Below, piece after piece: positions 34,153 through 41,724 of a stretch of DNA of 64,000 nt. Every line of letters starts with the position of its first letter. Positions within the stretch are counted from its first letter, which is position 1. Source of the DNA: Immundisolibacter cernigliae (GTDB lineage: Bacteria; Pseudomonadota; Gammaproteobacteria; Immundisolibacterales; Immundisolibacteraceae); assembly GCF_001697225.1 (NCBI RefSeq), contig NZ_CP014671.1, forward strand, positions 1,054,001 through 1,118,000, given 5' to 3'. The translations under genes were made by a program, and so were the position numbers. The notes beneath the pieces were generated by a model. The model was not told where the DNA came from. It saw nothing but the letters and a program-made list of their open reading frames with translations, and did no database searches.

Positions 34153-34360
34153 GGAAACGCTGAAGTATTCAGCGTTTCCCGCAGCGCAGGGACGCGCTGC
34201 CAAGATCAGCGACTGTAAGCTGCTGATCTTGTGAGCCATCGGAAAACTGTGGGAGCCCGGCTGCGCCGGGCGATCATCGCGCAACACAGTTGCGCTCCTA
34301 CAAGTTTTTCCCCCGATGGTGGGCGCTGAGAAATCCAGGATGGATTTATTCAGCGTTTCC
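34153..34360 (-). repeat. MITE-like dispersed repeat, copy A (reverse orientation)
   Basis: About 208 bp with ends matching the IS5-type terminus: the right end reads, on the minus strand, GGAAACGCTGAATAAATCC. The left side is a 27-bp palindrome (34153-34179) of two facing GGAAACGCTGAA ends. Inside are several hairpins, notably around GCCCGGC/GCCGGGC and GCGCAA/TTGCGC. The interior matches copies B, C, D and E in this window. There is no open reading frame, so it looks like a non-autonomous element. Confidence 0.8.
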
Positions 34361-34371
34361 GAACTGGGCAG

Positions 34372-34482
34372 TCACTCATTCAGCGCCTTGACCTGGAACT
34401 CTCCCAACAAGACGGGCACCGGCTTTTCCAAGAAAACCGCTTCGCGCGCTGTATGCCGCAGCGCATTCCTGACCAGCGCCAC
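34372..34482 (-). pseudogene. Possible remnant of a protein-coding gene (36 codons)
   Basis: The minus-strand frame ending at 34372 translates to a protein-like sequence (VALVRNALRHTAREAVFLE, then KPVPVLLGEFQVKALNE), with an in-frame stop three codons upstream of the first GTG. I cannot name the family. It lies between MITE copy A and a Crp/Fnr gene and has no ribosome binding site, so a truncated gene end is the most likely reading. Low confidence. Confidence 0.25.
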
Positions 34483-34506
34483 CGCGGGTCATGCCCGCAC
34501 TGACAC

Positions 34507-35232
34507 TTACTGTACGGGCGCGCCATTGCCGAATATGTTCGAGTAGTCGTCGACGACTGCCCGGTAGCATTCGCAGGACGCAGCCTCCAGTCCCTTGCGG
34601 TCCAGAATGACAATCCTGCCGCGACTGTAGCTGATCAGTTTCCGGCGCTGCAGCGCGCCGGCGGCGATGGTGACGGCACTCCTTCTCACGCCGAGCATGT
34701 CGGCCAGGAAGTCGTGCGTGAGACCGAAATGATCCCCATGCGCCCGGTCGTGCGTCATCAATAGCCAGCGCGCCAGACGCGCTTCGATGGCATGAAAGCG
34801 CGTGCAGGCGGCGGTCTGCGACAGTTGCGCCATCAACACGTACAGGTAGCGATCGAGCGTGCGTCGCAAGGCCGCGCTGTCGCGAAGCTCCGCCCGCAGG
34901 TGCGCGACAGTCATCCGCAAGGCGGTACCCGAACCCTGGACCACGCCGCGCTGGGGTGAGTTCCTGACCCCGAGCGCAAGCGTGGCGCCCAGCATGCCCT
35001 CGTTACCGATCAAGCCCATCTCGAGCGGCTTGTGACCGCTCACTGTTGCCACCAGTGAAATGAAGCCCGTCAGCGGGAAATACACGTACCGGAACGGTTG
35101 GCCAGGCTCACACAGAATCGTGCCGAAGACGAGGTCGACCGACTCGCAGTGCTCCAAAGCACGCGCGTGGTCCCTGGCGGGCAGGCCGCCGATCAAGCGG
35201 TTAGTGACGGGGGGAGTGATTGCGACGAACAT
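34507..35232 (-). CDS. Crp/Fnr-family transcription regulator
   Basis: A 241-residue regulator with a cyclic-nucleotide-binding-like barrel (about 15-125; FPLTGFISLVATVSGHKPLEMGLIGNEGMLGATLALG) and a C-terminal winged helix (LTHDFLADMLGVRRSAVTIAAGALQRRKLISYSRG). It belongs to the same broad group as the other two regulators in the window but is clearly more divergent. It lacks N-terminal Fnr cysteines; several cysteines occur near the C-terminus (SCECYRAV). It lies among stress-gene remnants (PRC-barrel, CsbD). Confidence 0.9.
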   Translation of the reverse strand: MFVAITPPVTNRLIGGLPARDHARALEHCESVDLVFGTILCEPGQPFRYVYFPLTGFISLVATVSGHKPLEMGLIGNEGMLGATLALGVRNSPQRGVVQGSGTALRMTVAHLRAELRDSAALRRTLDRYLYVLMAQLSQTAACTRFHAIEARLARWLLMTHDRAHGDHFGLTHDFLADMLGVRRSAVTIAAGALQRRKLISYSRGRIVILDRKGLEAASCECYRAVVDDYSNIFGNGAPVQ

Positions 35233-35386
35233 TGGGCCTTTCCGTCAGCACCGGGGTCGCCCAGGAAAGGTACGGGAGAGGCGCTGGAGCTACCCCGCTG
35301 GCGCAGTCTACGTGAGGCAAGGGACGGCGTCCGTGGTGTTCCGAACACAGAGGCCAACGCACGGTGCCGGCCAGAGCGTGGCATCC

Positions 35387-35578
35387 TCAATCGCTCTTCG
35401 TCTGATAGTAACTGTGAATCTCGTTCTCCCAGGTCTGATCCGCCATGTTGGGCCAATGGCTTCTGTCGAAACGGGGCGCATCCTTGAGACGCTCCTTGTC
35501 CACATTCAGCGTAAAGCGCTTGTGTTCGGTATCGCGCGTCAACGCGCCCCACGGTACCGCAAACAGTTTGAGGCAGGC
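35387..35578 (-). pseudogene. Remnant of a PRC-barrel-domain gene (C-terminal part)
   Basis: The minus-strand frame reads LKLFAVPWGALTRDTEHKRF, then TLNVDKERLKDAPRFDRSHWP, then NMADQTWENEIHSYY, and ends with TGA. This is the typical C-terminal half of small proteobacterial PRC-barrel proteins. There is no start codon or N-terminal half: the sequence begins at the stop of the CsbD gene. It is therefore a 5'-truncated gene of about 63 codons, probably left after a deletion. Confidence 0.7.
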
Positions 35579-35754
35579 TAGCGCCCCTTCTTCATCTTGT
35601 CCTTGGCATTGCCATAGCCGGTCTGTATTTTTCCGGCGGTTTTTTGAATCACGCCTTTGGTTTCCATGGCCTTGTCACCAACAAGCTTGCCGGCCAATTC
35701 CTTGACTTCGCCTTTCGCCTGCTTGGCCTGGCCCTTGATTTGATCCTTGTTCAT
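35578..35754 (-). CDS. CsbD-family stress protein (short type)
   Basis: A 58-residue CsbD protein: MNKDQIKGQAKQAKGEVKEL, then GKLVGDKAMETKGVIQKTAGKIQ with alternating Lys/Gly and a basic end. This is the YjbJ-like short class found in many proteobacteria, different from the 70-residue protein at 2.7 kb. The stop is directly followed by the PRC-barrel remnant. Confidence 0.9.
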   Translation of the reverse strand: MNKDQIKGQAKQAKGEVKELAGKLVGDKAMETKGVIQKTAGKIQTGYGNAKDKMKKGR

Positions 35755-35870
35755 GCGGTCTCCGAATCGAACGTGTGCGAGTGGGCGCAAGGCCGCACCC
35801 GGTTTCAGTGCTTGCTGATGGCAACGATAAGCAGCACCGTGCTTCGGGTCTGTACGGCAACACCCATAGG

Positions 35871-36079
35871 CAAGCGCTGAAATCCATCCTGGGTTTCTCA
35901 GCGCCTGCCATCGGGTAAAACCCGGTCGGAGCGCAGCTTCACTGCGCGATGATCGCCCGGCGAAGCCGGGCTCCCACAATTCTGCGATCGCTCACAAGAT
36001 CAGCAGCTTGCAGCCACTGATTTTGGCAGTACGTCCCCGCGCTGCGAAAAGCGCTGCATGGCTCGGCGTTTCCTGAAAC
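35871..36079 (+). repeat. MITE-like dispersed repeat, copy B
   Basis: Matches the family in forward orientation: AGCGCTGAAATCCATCCTGG near 35873, the paired hairpins around GCGCGATGATCGCCCGGC near 35950, GATTTTGGCAGTACGTCC near 36020, and a degenerate end near 36063-36079 (GGCGTTTCCTGAAAC). Most of the 406-base gap between the CsbD and Crp/Fnr genes is this element; the rest holds no recognisable gene. Confidence 0.75.
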
Positions 36080-36161
36080 GGTTCCTGTGCCTGCCCGGCC
36101 GTCGGGTCAGGCGCCGTGCGACGCGCAAACGCACCCGCTCAGGCGAACGGCTGGCGGTTGC

Positions 36162-36902
36162 TTACGTGACGATCGGCTGCATCGTGAGCACGTTCTCCGG
36201 CGGGGAGACGCGATACGGCAACAGGCGATCGGTCTCCCGCTTGACCACGGCGTAGCACTCGCAGCTCAGCTGCTCCAGTTTGGCCCGGTCCAGCACCGTG
36301 ATCTGGCCGCGGCTGTAATGGATTACGCCCGCCCGCTGCAACTTGCCGGCCGCCTCGGTCACACCCTCCCGGCGCACACCCAGCATGTTGGCAATCAGCT
36401 CCTGGGTCATGGTCAGGCGGTTGTCCGGCAGGCGGTCCAGCGACAGCAGCAACCAGCGGCACAACTGCTGGTCGATGGTGTGGTGGCGGTTGCAGACCGC
36501 GGTCTGGGACATCTGCGTGATGAGTGCCTGCGTGTAGCGCAGGAGCAGGTTTTGGAACTCGCCGTGGCGGTTGAATTCGTCCTTCAGCTGCTGGCCACGC
36601 AGCCGATAGGCGCTGCCGGCGCTCTGCACGATCGCCCGACTGGGGGTGCTTTCGCCGCCCATGAACAGGGAAATCCCGACCACGCCCTCGTTGCCAACCA
36701 CGGAGATTTCCGCCGAGGCGCCGCTTTCCATCACGTACAGCAACGACACGATGGAGTCGGTCGGGAAATAGGCGTAGCGCAAGGTGTCGCCGGACTCGTA
36801 CAGCACCTTGCCCAGCGGCAGAGTCACCGGTTCCAGGATCGGGAACAGGCGGATCTGGACGTCCTCTGGCAAGGCCGCCAGAAGATGGTTTTGCTGTGGC
36901 AC
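36162..36902 (-). CDS. Crp/Fnr-family transcription regulator
   Basis: A 246-residue close paralogue of the regulator at 9.8 kb: both share NHLLAALP at the start, FPT-SI/AI-S-L, GVGNEG/VVGNEG, RYTQALITQM, CNRHH, QQLCRWLLL and TQELI-MLGVRREGVTEAAGKL. I chose the GTG at 36902 because GGAGG lies five bases upstream; longer upstream frames lack a start signal. No neighbouring target is obvious. The gene faces away from a 260-base region that precedes two tiny membrane-protein genes. Confidence 0.9.
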   Translation of the reverse strand: MPQQNHLLAALPEDVQIRLFPILEPVTLPLGKVLYESGDTLRYAYFPTDSIVSLLYVMESGASAEISVVGNEGVVGISLFMGGESTPSRAIVQSAGSAYRLRGQQLKDEFNRHGEFQNLLLRYTQALITQMSQTAVCNRHHTIDQQLCRWLLLSLDRLPDNRLTMTQELIANMLGVRREGVTEAAGKLQRAGVIHYSRGQITVLDRAKLEQLSCECYAVVKRETDRLLPYRVSPPENVLTMQPIVT

Positions 36903-37160
36903 GGGGCCTCCTGAATCGGGCTTGTGTATGTTGTGACGCCCTTGGGTGGCCTCAACATCCGCCCAACAGGTTACTAATGCCTGCTCCACGATCAGTGCGG
37001 TATCGTACATAACATGCCCGCAGGGGGCTGTGCGTCGTGCCGCGCGCCACATGGCACGGAACGCAGCCAGAGCACCTTGTGTGTGTGTTGCCGTACAGAC
37101 CGCTCGGATCCGCAGCGACCATTCTGCGTACCTTGTCGATTCAGGATTGAGGATTCGGAC

Positions 37161-37307
37161 GTGCTTGAAACAATTGCGATTGTTCTGCTGATCCTGTGGG
37201 CCCTGGGACTGGTTTCGTCCTACTCCATGGGTGGATTGATCCACATCCTGCTGGTGGTGGCGATCGTCATGATCCTGGTGCGGGTGATTCAGGGACGACG
37301 GATCTGA
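37161..37307 (+). CDS. Small lmo0937-type membrane protein (48 residues)
   Basis: A 48-residue protein made almost entirely of two hydrophobic helices (LETIAIVLLILWALGLVSS and GGLIHILLVVAIVMILVRVI) with a basic end QGRRI. This matches the lmo0937 family of tiny stress-associated membrane proteins. The start is a GTG after GAGGATTCGGAC. It sits among CsbD and Crp/Fnr genes, a usual companion set. Confidence 0.75.
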   Translation: MLETIAIVLLILWALGLVSSYSMGGLIHILLVVAIVMILVRVIQGRRI

Positions 37308-37366
37308 GCGTGCCATCGCGCGCGCCTGGGGCGTAAAGATCACGGCTGCTTGAGGGAAATCACAGG

Positions 37367-37585
37367 ATGGATGCACAAAGACTTGCCGCGATCGTGCTGA
37401 TCGTTGCCGGCGCCCTGGGGCTCGCCTATGGCGGGTTCAGCTACACCAGGGAAACCCACGAGGCCGACCTGGGACCGTTGCACATGTCGGTAGCCGAAAA
37501 GAAGCGGGTCAATGTCCCGGTCTGGGCGGGTGTTGGCGCCATCGTGGCGGGCGGGCTTCTGCTGGTAGTCGGCCGCAAAAGCTGA
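37367..37585 (+). CDS. Small two-helix membrane protein of unknown function (72 residues)
   Basis: Two transmembrane segments (residues 6-26 and 51-68) are separated by a periplasmic or cytoplasmic loop SYTRETHEADLGPLHMSVAEKKR. Proteins with the YGGFSYT-ETH-A-LGP pattern are widespread small hypotheticals in proteobacteria, often beside stress genes. A GAGGGAAATCACAGG stretch precedes the ATG. The function is unknown. Confidence 0.75.
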   Translation: MDAQRLAAIVLIVAGALGLAYGGFSYTRETHEADLGPLHMSVAEKKRVNVPVWAGVGAIVAGGLLLVVGRKS

Positions 37586-37884
37586 GCCTGGCCAAGGCTG
37601 AGCGATTCGGCGCCGCCCTGGGTCCATAACGACCGAACGCCCCAACCGGTACCTGACCCGCAGGGTCCGGGCGCCGGCCGTGCGGCGCAACTGTGGCAGG
37701 CCAGGCTGCCGGCCCGATCGTCACCGCGGCCGGTGTGGTGCCCGGCCAGACGTACCGCGTGGTGGTCGTCGGCAACACGTGGGCTAGCGCACGGAACGGG
37801 CCCGATGCCCCGCGCCAGAATGACGGCGACAAACTGAAAGCCGGCGCTCGTGTGGCAGACGGACACCCCTCGAAATCCGACGTC

Positions 37885-39309
37885 ATGGACAACGACCTTC
37901 GCACCGTACTGCTTGTCTCGGACTGCGCCGCTGATGCGATGCTCATTCGCAAGGCCTTGGCCACGTCGGTTGATGAAGAATGGACGCTGCAACAGGTCAA
38001 CCGGATTTCAGACGGCATTGACCGTTTGTACAGACCCGGAATCGTCGCGGTGTTGCTTGACCTGTTCCTGCCCGACAGTCAGGGCATAAAGACCTTCGAG
38101 ATGGTGTTCAGGGCCGCGCGGCGGGTTCCGATACTGATTCTGAGCAGCGCCGAAGATCCTGTGGTAGCCCGGCAAGCCATTCAGCTTGGCGCGCAGGATC
38201 AGCTCCTGAAGAATCACCTTGACGCGTACTGGTTGCCGCGCATTCTGCGCAGCGTGATCGAGCGTCACACCAACGAGCAGGCCGCGTCGGTCCTGACCGA
38301 TCGCGCCCAGGCCACGCTGAACTCGATCGGCGATGCCGTGCTGAGCACCGATCTTGCGGGCAATGTGACGTATCTGAGTCCGATAGCCGAAGACATGACC
38401 GGCTGGACTGATGCGGAGGCAACCGGTCACTCGGTTGTCGAGGTATTCAGAATCGTTGATGGCATTACGCGCGAAGCGGCGCCCAATCCATTGCAGCAGG
38501 CAATCCAGGAAGACAAACCCGTGGGCCTGACCGCCAACTGCGTGCTGGTTCGGCGCGATGGAACGGAATATGCCATCGAAGATTCGGCCGCCCCCATCCA
38601 TGATGCTGCTGGCAAGACCAGCGGTGCGGTAATCGTGTTTCGCGATGTGACTGCGGCACGCGCCAAGGCGCAACACATGGCTTACCTGGCCCATCACGAC
38701 GCCCTGACCAATTTGCCGAACCGCGTATTGCTGGGCGACCGGATCGAAAATGCAATATCCCTGGCACGCCGTCATGGCAACCAGGGCGCCGTGCTGTTTC
38801 TGGACCTGGATGGATTCAAACAGATCAATGACTTTTTGGGCCACCTGGTGGGCGACAAACTGCTCCAGTCGGTGGCACAACGCCTGCTGACCTGCGTGCG
38901 CGGATCGGACACCGTAAGCCGGCAGGGCGGAGACGAATTTGTAGTCCTGCTGTCGGAAATCCAGCACGCCGGGGATGCCGGCCTGAGCGCCCAGAAGATG
39001 CTGATCGCCCTGGCAGCACCGCATACCATCGCCGGCTCCGACATTCGGATCAGCGTCAGTATCGGCATCAGCCTGTTTCCCGAGGAGGGACACGCGGCGA
39101 CCGCTACGGCCTTGATCCGCTGCGCGGATGCCGCGATGTACCACGCCAAAAACGAAGGGCGAAACAACTACCAGTTTTTCAGGCAGGGCATGAAGGCAGG
39201 CGGACGTTCGCCGCGACTTCCCGAGCAGCAGGCGGCGCGCCGCCCCAAGGCGAAAAAGGCGCGAGCCGTCTTGCCAGTCACGCACCCGGCCCGACCCTGC
39301 GCCGACTAG
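37885..39309 (+). CDS. Diguanylate cyclase with receiver and PAS domains
   Basis: A 474-residue protein. The receiver domain (1-125) has phospho-acceptor Asp59 (VLLDLFLPDSQG) and Lys109. A PAS domain (140-260; LNSIGDAVLSTDLAGNVTYLSPIAEDMTGW) follows, then a GGDEF domain (265-430) with the catalytic GGDEF at 348-352 and an RxxD inhibitory site at 339-342, five residues upstream, so it should make cyclic di-GMP and be feedback inhibited. The C-terminus is a basic low-complexity tail. No EAL domain is present. I chose the ATG opening the receiver domain; the frame is open further upstream but without family features. Confidence 0.92.
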   Translation: MDNDLRTVLLVSDCAADAMLIRKALATSVDEEWTLQQVNRISDGIDRLYRPGIVAVLLDLFLPDSQGIKTFEMVFRAARRVPILILSSAEDPVVARQAIQLGAQDQLLKNHLDAYWLPRILRSVIERHTNEQAASVLTDRAQATLNSIGDAVLSTDLAGNVTYLSPIAEDMTGWTDAEATGHSVVEVFRIVDGITREAAPNPLQQAIQEDKPVGLTANCVLVRRDGTEYAIEDSAAPIHDAAGKTSGAVIVFRDVTAARAKAQHMAYLAHHDALTNLPNRVLLGDRIENAISLARRHGNQGAVLFLDLDGFKQINDFLGHLVGDKLLQSVAQRLLTCVRGSDTVSRQGGDEFVVLLSEIQHAGDAGLSAQKMLIALAAPHTIAGSDIRISVSIGISLFPEEGHAATATALIRCADAAMYHAKNEGRNNYQFFRQGMKAGGRSPRLPEQQAARRPKAKKARAVLPVTHPARPCAD

Positions 39310-39568
39310 CTCCATCCCGGACTTCCCGGCTGTCGCTGCCCGAACGAGCGCTTCGCGCTCAGCTCGAAACGCCCGCCTCGCCGCCTTGCCAGCATCGAAA
39401 GCCCACGCGTCGCGCAACAGTTTCGCGCGCTGCCCCGTTGCCCGGTCGTTCCCGGTTTGTGTTTCGGATACGATGACCCGGCCATCAAGAAGCTGCCCAG
39501 CACATCGCTGGTAGCAGCCCAGCCGGCGAAGAACACCACGCTGGCCGCCAATCACAGGGGGAGCGTGT

Positions 39569-40444
39569 ATGACCGCCGGACTGGAACTTGCTTATCTGGG
39601 TTTCGAGGTATCCGACCTGCCCGGCTGGGAGGCTTTGCTGACCAGTGTCATCGGCATGACCGGCAACGGCGTCAACGCTGACGGCTCGCGCGGCTACCGC
39701 ATGGACGAGTGCGAACAGCGGCTGTTCCTGCGTCCCGGCAGCCAGGACGACGTGGCGGCGGTGGGCCTGGCGGCCCTCAACCGCGGCGAATTCGATGCCG
39801 CGCTGGGCCGCCTGAAGGCCGCCGGGGTGGCCGTGCACAAGGGTGACGACAGCGCCTGCCGCGCCCGTCACGTGACCGAACTGGTCAGCTTCAGCGACCC
39901 GTCCGGCAATCCGCTGGAACTGTGTCTGGGCCAGCGCGTGGCGGCGACGGCGTTTGCCTCATCGGTCATGCCAGGCGGCTTTGTGACCGGCGACATGGGC
40001 ATGGGCCACATCGTTCTGGTGACGCAGGATCTGGAGCCGACGCTGCGTTTCTATACCGACGTGATCGGCATGGCCGTGTCGGACCGCGGCGCCGAAGAAT
40101 GGGCGGGGCTGACCATCGAGGCAGTGTTCCTGCACTGCAACCGCCGCCATCATTCGATTGCACTGGGCGCCGGCATTCCGCCGGTCAAGCGCACCGCGCA
40201 TTTCGAGATGCACGTGCCGGACATCGACGCCGTGGGTTTGGCCTGGGATCGCGCGCGCGCCGCCGGGGTGGAAATCACCCACCTGCCCGGCCGCCATACG
40301 GACGACGTGTTCTCCTTCTACGGCCGCACGCCGTCGGGTTTCGAGTGGGAGATCGGCACCGGCGGCTACGATGTTGGCCCCAACTGGCGTCAGCGGCATC
40401 TGACGCGCTTCACCGCCTGGGGACATCAGCCGCCGGCGAGCTGA
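39569..40444 (+). CDS. BphC-type extradiol ring-cleavage dioxygenase
   Basis: A 291-residue two-domain vicinal-oxygen-chelate dioxygenase of the 2,3-dihydroxybiphenyl 1,2-dioxygenase class, which cleaves catechol rings beside the hydroxyl pair. Iron ligands are His147 (GMGHIVLV), His211 (TAHFEMH) and Glu261 (FEWEIGTGG), matching the spacing of BphC (146/210/260). Active-site His195 (RRHHSIAL) and Tyr251 (FSFYGRTPSG) are also present. It is single, without an adjacent hydrolase or ferredoxin. Upstream GGGGGAG serves as ribosome binding site. The substrate is likely a bicyclic or polycyclic catechol (inference). Confidence 0.92.
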   Translation: MTAGLELAYLGFEVSDLPGWEALLTSVIGMTGNGVNADGSRGYRMDECEQRLFLRPGSQDDVAAVGLAALNRGEFDAALGRLKAAGVAVHKGDDSACRARHVTELVSFSDPSGNPLELCLGQRVAATAFASSVMPGGFVTGDMGMGHIVLVTQDLEPTLRFYTDVIGMAVSDRGAEEWAGLTIEAVFLHCNRRHHSIALGAGIPPVKRTAHFEMHVPDIDAVGLAWDRARAAGVEITHLPGRHTDDVFSFYGRTPSGFEWEIGTGGYDVGPNWRQRHLTRFTAWGHQPPAS

Positions 40445-40445
40445 A

Positions 40446-40606
40446 GGCAGCGCTGCATGAATCCATCGGGGATTTCGCAACGCCCGCTGCCGAAAAACCT
40501 TGTAGCGCAGCTTTGCTGCGCGATGATCGCCCGGCATAGCCGGGCTCCTACATCCGCTGATCTTGACAGCGCGTCCCTGCGCTGCGGGAACGCTTCCGCG
40601 TTTCCC
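40446..40606 (+). repeat. MITE-like dispersed repeat, copy C
   Basis: Forward copy: GCTGCATGAATCCATC at the left, GCGCAGCTTTGCTGCGC hairpin and GATGATCGCCCGGC near 40505-40540, GCTGATCTTGACAGCGCGTC, GCTGCGGGAACGC and a right end CGCGTTTCCC next to the stop of the SRPBCC gene. It fills the gap between two convergent genes, and its hairpins could also act as transcription stops. Confidence 0.78.
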
Positions 40607-41028
40607 TAACCTTCGAGCACTGCCTTGGCGCCGGCCAGCCCGCCCTGATAGATGCTGGTGATGAAGGCCACCGCGTCCACCGGCGCGTCCTTCAGCGGCA
40701 GGAACTCGGCGGTCCAGGTGATCCGCGCCCCGCTGCCGGCCGGGCTCACCGCCAGCCGCGACCGATAGTCGGTGCACGGCAGCGCACCGGCGATGACCAC
40801 GTACTCGTAACAACGGGCGGCATCGTCGCGCGCCTCCTGGCGCTCGGTCAGCTGATTCCCGTCGGGCATGGTCAGGTGGCGCAGCGCGCCCACACCGCTG
40901 CCCTCGACGGTGCTTTCGGTCACCGCCGGAAACCAGCCGACCAGGCCGCCGAAATCGCCGACCAGCGCCCAGGCCTCGTCCGGGGATGCGTTCACGTCAA
41001 TGGTTTCGGTCACCGTCGCCTTGCTCAT
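40606..41028 (-). CDS. SRPBCC (START/Bet v1-fold) family protein
   Basis: A 140-residue single-domain helix-grip protein (ATVTETIDVNASPDEAWALVGDFGGLVGWFPAV at the start, ITWTAEFLPLKDAP later, C-terminal helix FITSIYQGGLAGAKAVLEG). The family binds hydrophobic ligands; members include polyketide cyclases and carrier-like proteins. Its location with a flavin reductase, a desulfinase-like gene and an extradiol dioxygenase suggests aromatic metabolism, but no catalytic residues identify a reaction. GGAGGAGCAC precedes the ATG. Confidence 0.85.
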   Translation of the reverse strand: MSKATVTETIDVNASPDEAWALVGDFGGLVGWFPAVTESTVEGSGVGALRHLTMPDGNQLTERQEARDDAARCYEYVVIAGALPCTDYRSRLAVSPAGSGARITWTAEFLPLKDAPVDAVAFITSIYQGGLAGAKAVLEG

Positions 41029-41118
41029 GTGCTCCTCCGGTTGGCTTGGCTTTGTGAAATTCTGTAAACGGCGCCAGCGGCATCCCTGTGTCCGACCGAC
41101 TTCTGAAGGCGAAGGCGC

Positions 41119-41177
41119 CGTGTAGGAGCCCGGCTCAGCCGGGCGATCATCGCGCAGCAAAGCTGCGCCTAAAACCC
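41119..41177 (-). repeat. MITE-like dispersed repeat fragment, copy D (reverse orientation)
   Basis: Only the central hairpin pair of the family is present (TAGGAGCCCGGCTCAGCC, GGGCGATCATCGCGCAGC, AAAGCTGCGC), in the opposite orientation to copy C. It lies between the SRPBCC and flavin reductase genes. Confidence 0.7.
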
Positions 41178-41195
41178 GTACCCCAAGATGACCGG

Positions 41196-41684
41196 TCAGT
41201 CCGCCACGGTCTTGTAGGCACTGCGAAAGTACAGCAGCGGCGGCAGCGGCTCGCCAACTGCGGCCTGTTCGATCTGGCCAACCAGGATCACGTGGTCGCC
41301 GCCGTCGTAACTGTTGCGCAGCGTGCAGTCCATGTGGCCGATCGAGCCCTCGACGATCGGTGCGCCGGTGACGCCCGGATGGGTGAGGACGCCGTCCATC
41401 TTCTCCGGTCCGCCCTTCTTGGCCAGGCGGTTCGAGATGTCCTGCTGGTTTTCGGCCAGGATGTTGATGCTGAAGGCGCCGGCGGCCTCGATGACCTTCA
41501 GGGTCTCGGACTCCCGGATCAGCGCGAACAGCGCCAGCGGCGGGTCCAGCGACAGCGAGCTGAAGGAGTTGACGGTGATGCCGTAGCGGCGGCCTTGCGT
41601 GTCGGTGGCGCACACCACCGTGACCCCGGTGCAAAACTGGCCGAACACCTGGCGCAGGGCCTTGGGGTCGAGCGGGCTATTCAT
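41196..41684 (-). CDS. Flavin reductase (HpaC/DszD-like) for a two-component monooxygenase
   Basis: A 162-residue flavin reductase-like domain: QFCTGVTVVCATD, the flavin-binding RRYGITVNSFSSLSLDPPLALFAL, SINILAENQQDISNRLA and the C-terminal GDHVILVGQIEQ block. Such enzymes reduce FMN or FAD with NAD(P)H and supply it to a monooxygenase, which here could be the acyl-CoA-dehydrogenase-fold protein at 1.1 kb or one outside the window. It is downstream of the DszB-like gene on the same strand with a 40-base gap, so probably co-transcribed. Confidence 0.9.
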   Translation of the reverse strand: MNSPLDPKALRQVFGQFCTGVTVVCATDTQGRRYGITVNSFSSLSLDPPLALFALIRESETLKVIEAAGAFSINILAENQQDISNRLAKKGGPEKMDGVLTHPGVTGAPIVEGSIGHMDCTLRNSYDGGDHVILVGQIEQAAVGEPLPPLLYFRSAYKTVAD

Positions 41685-41724
41685 GGTGGAAAGTTCCTGC
41701 TTGGGCTGTTGATTTCTGGAAGGC

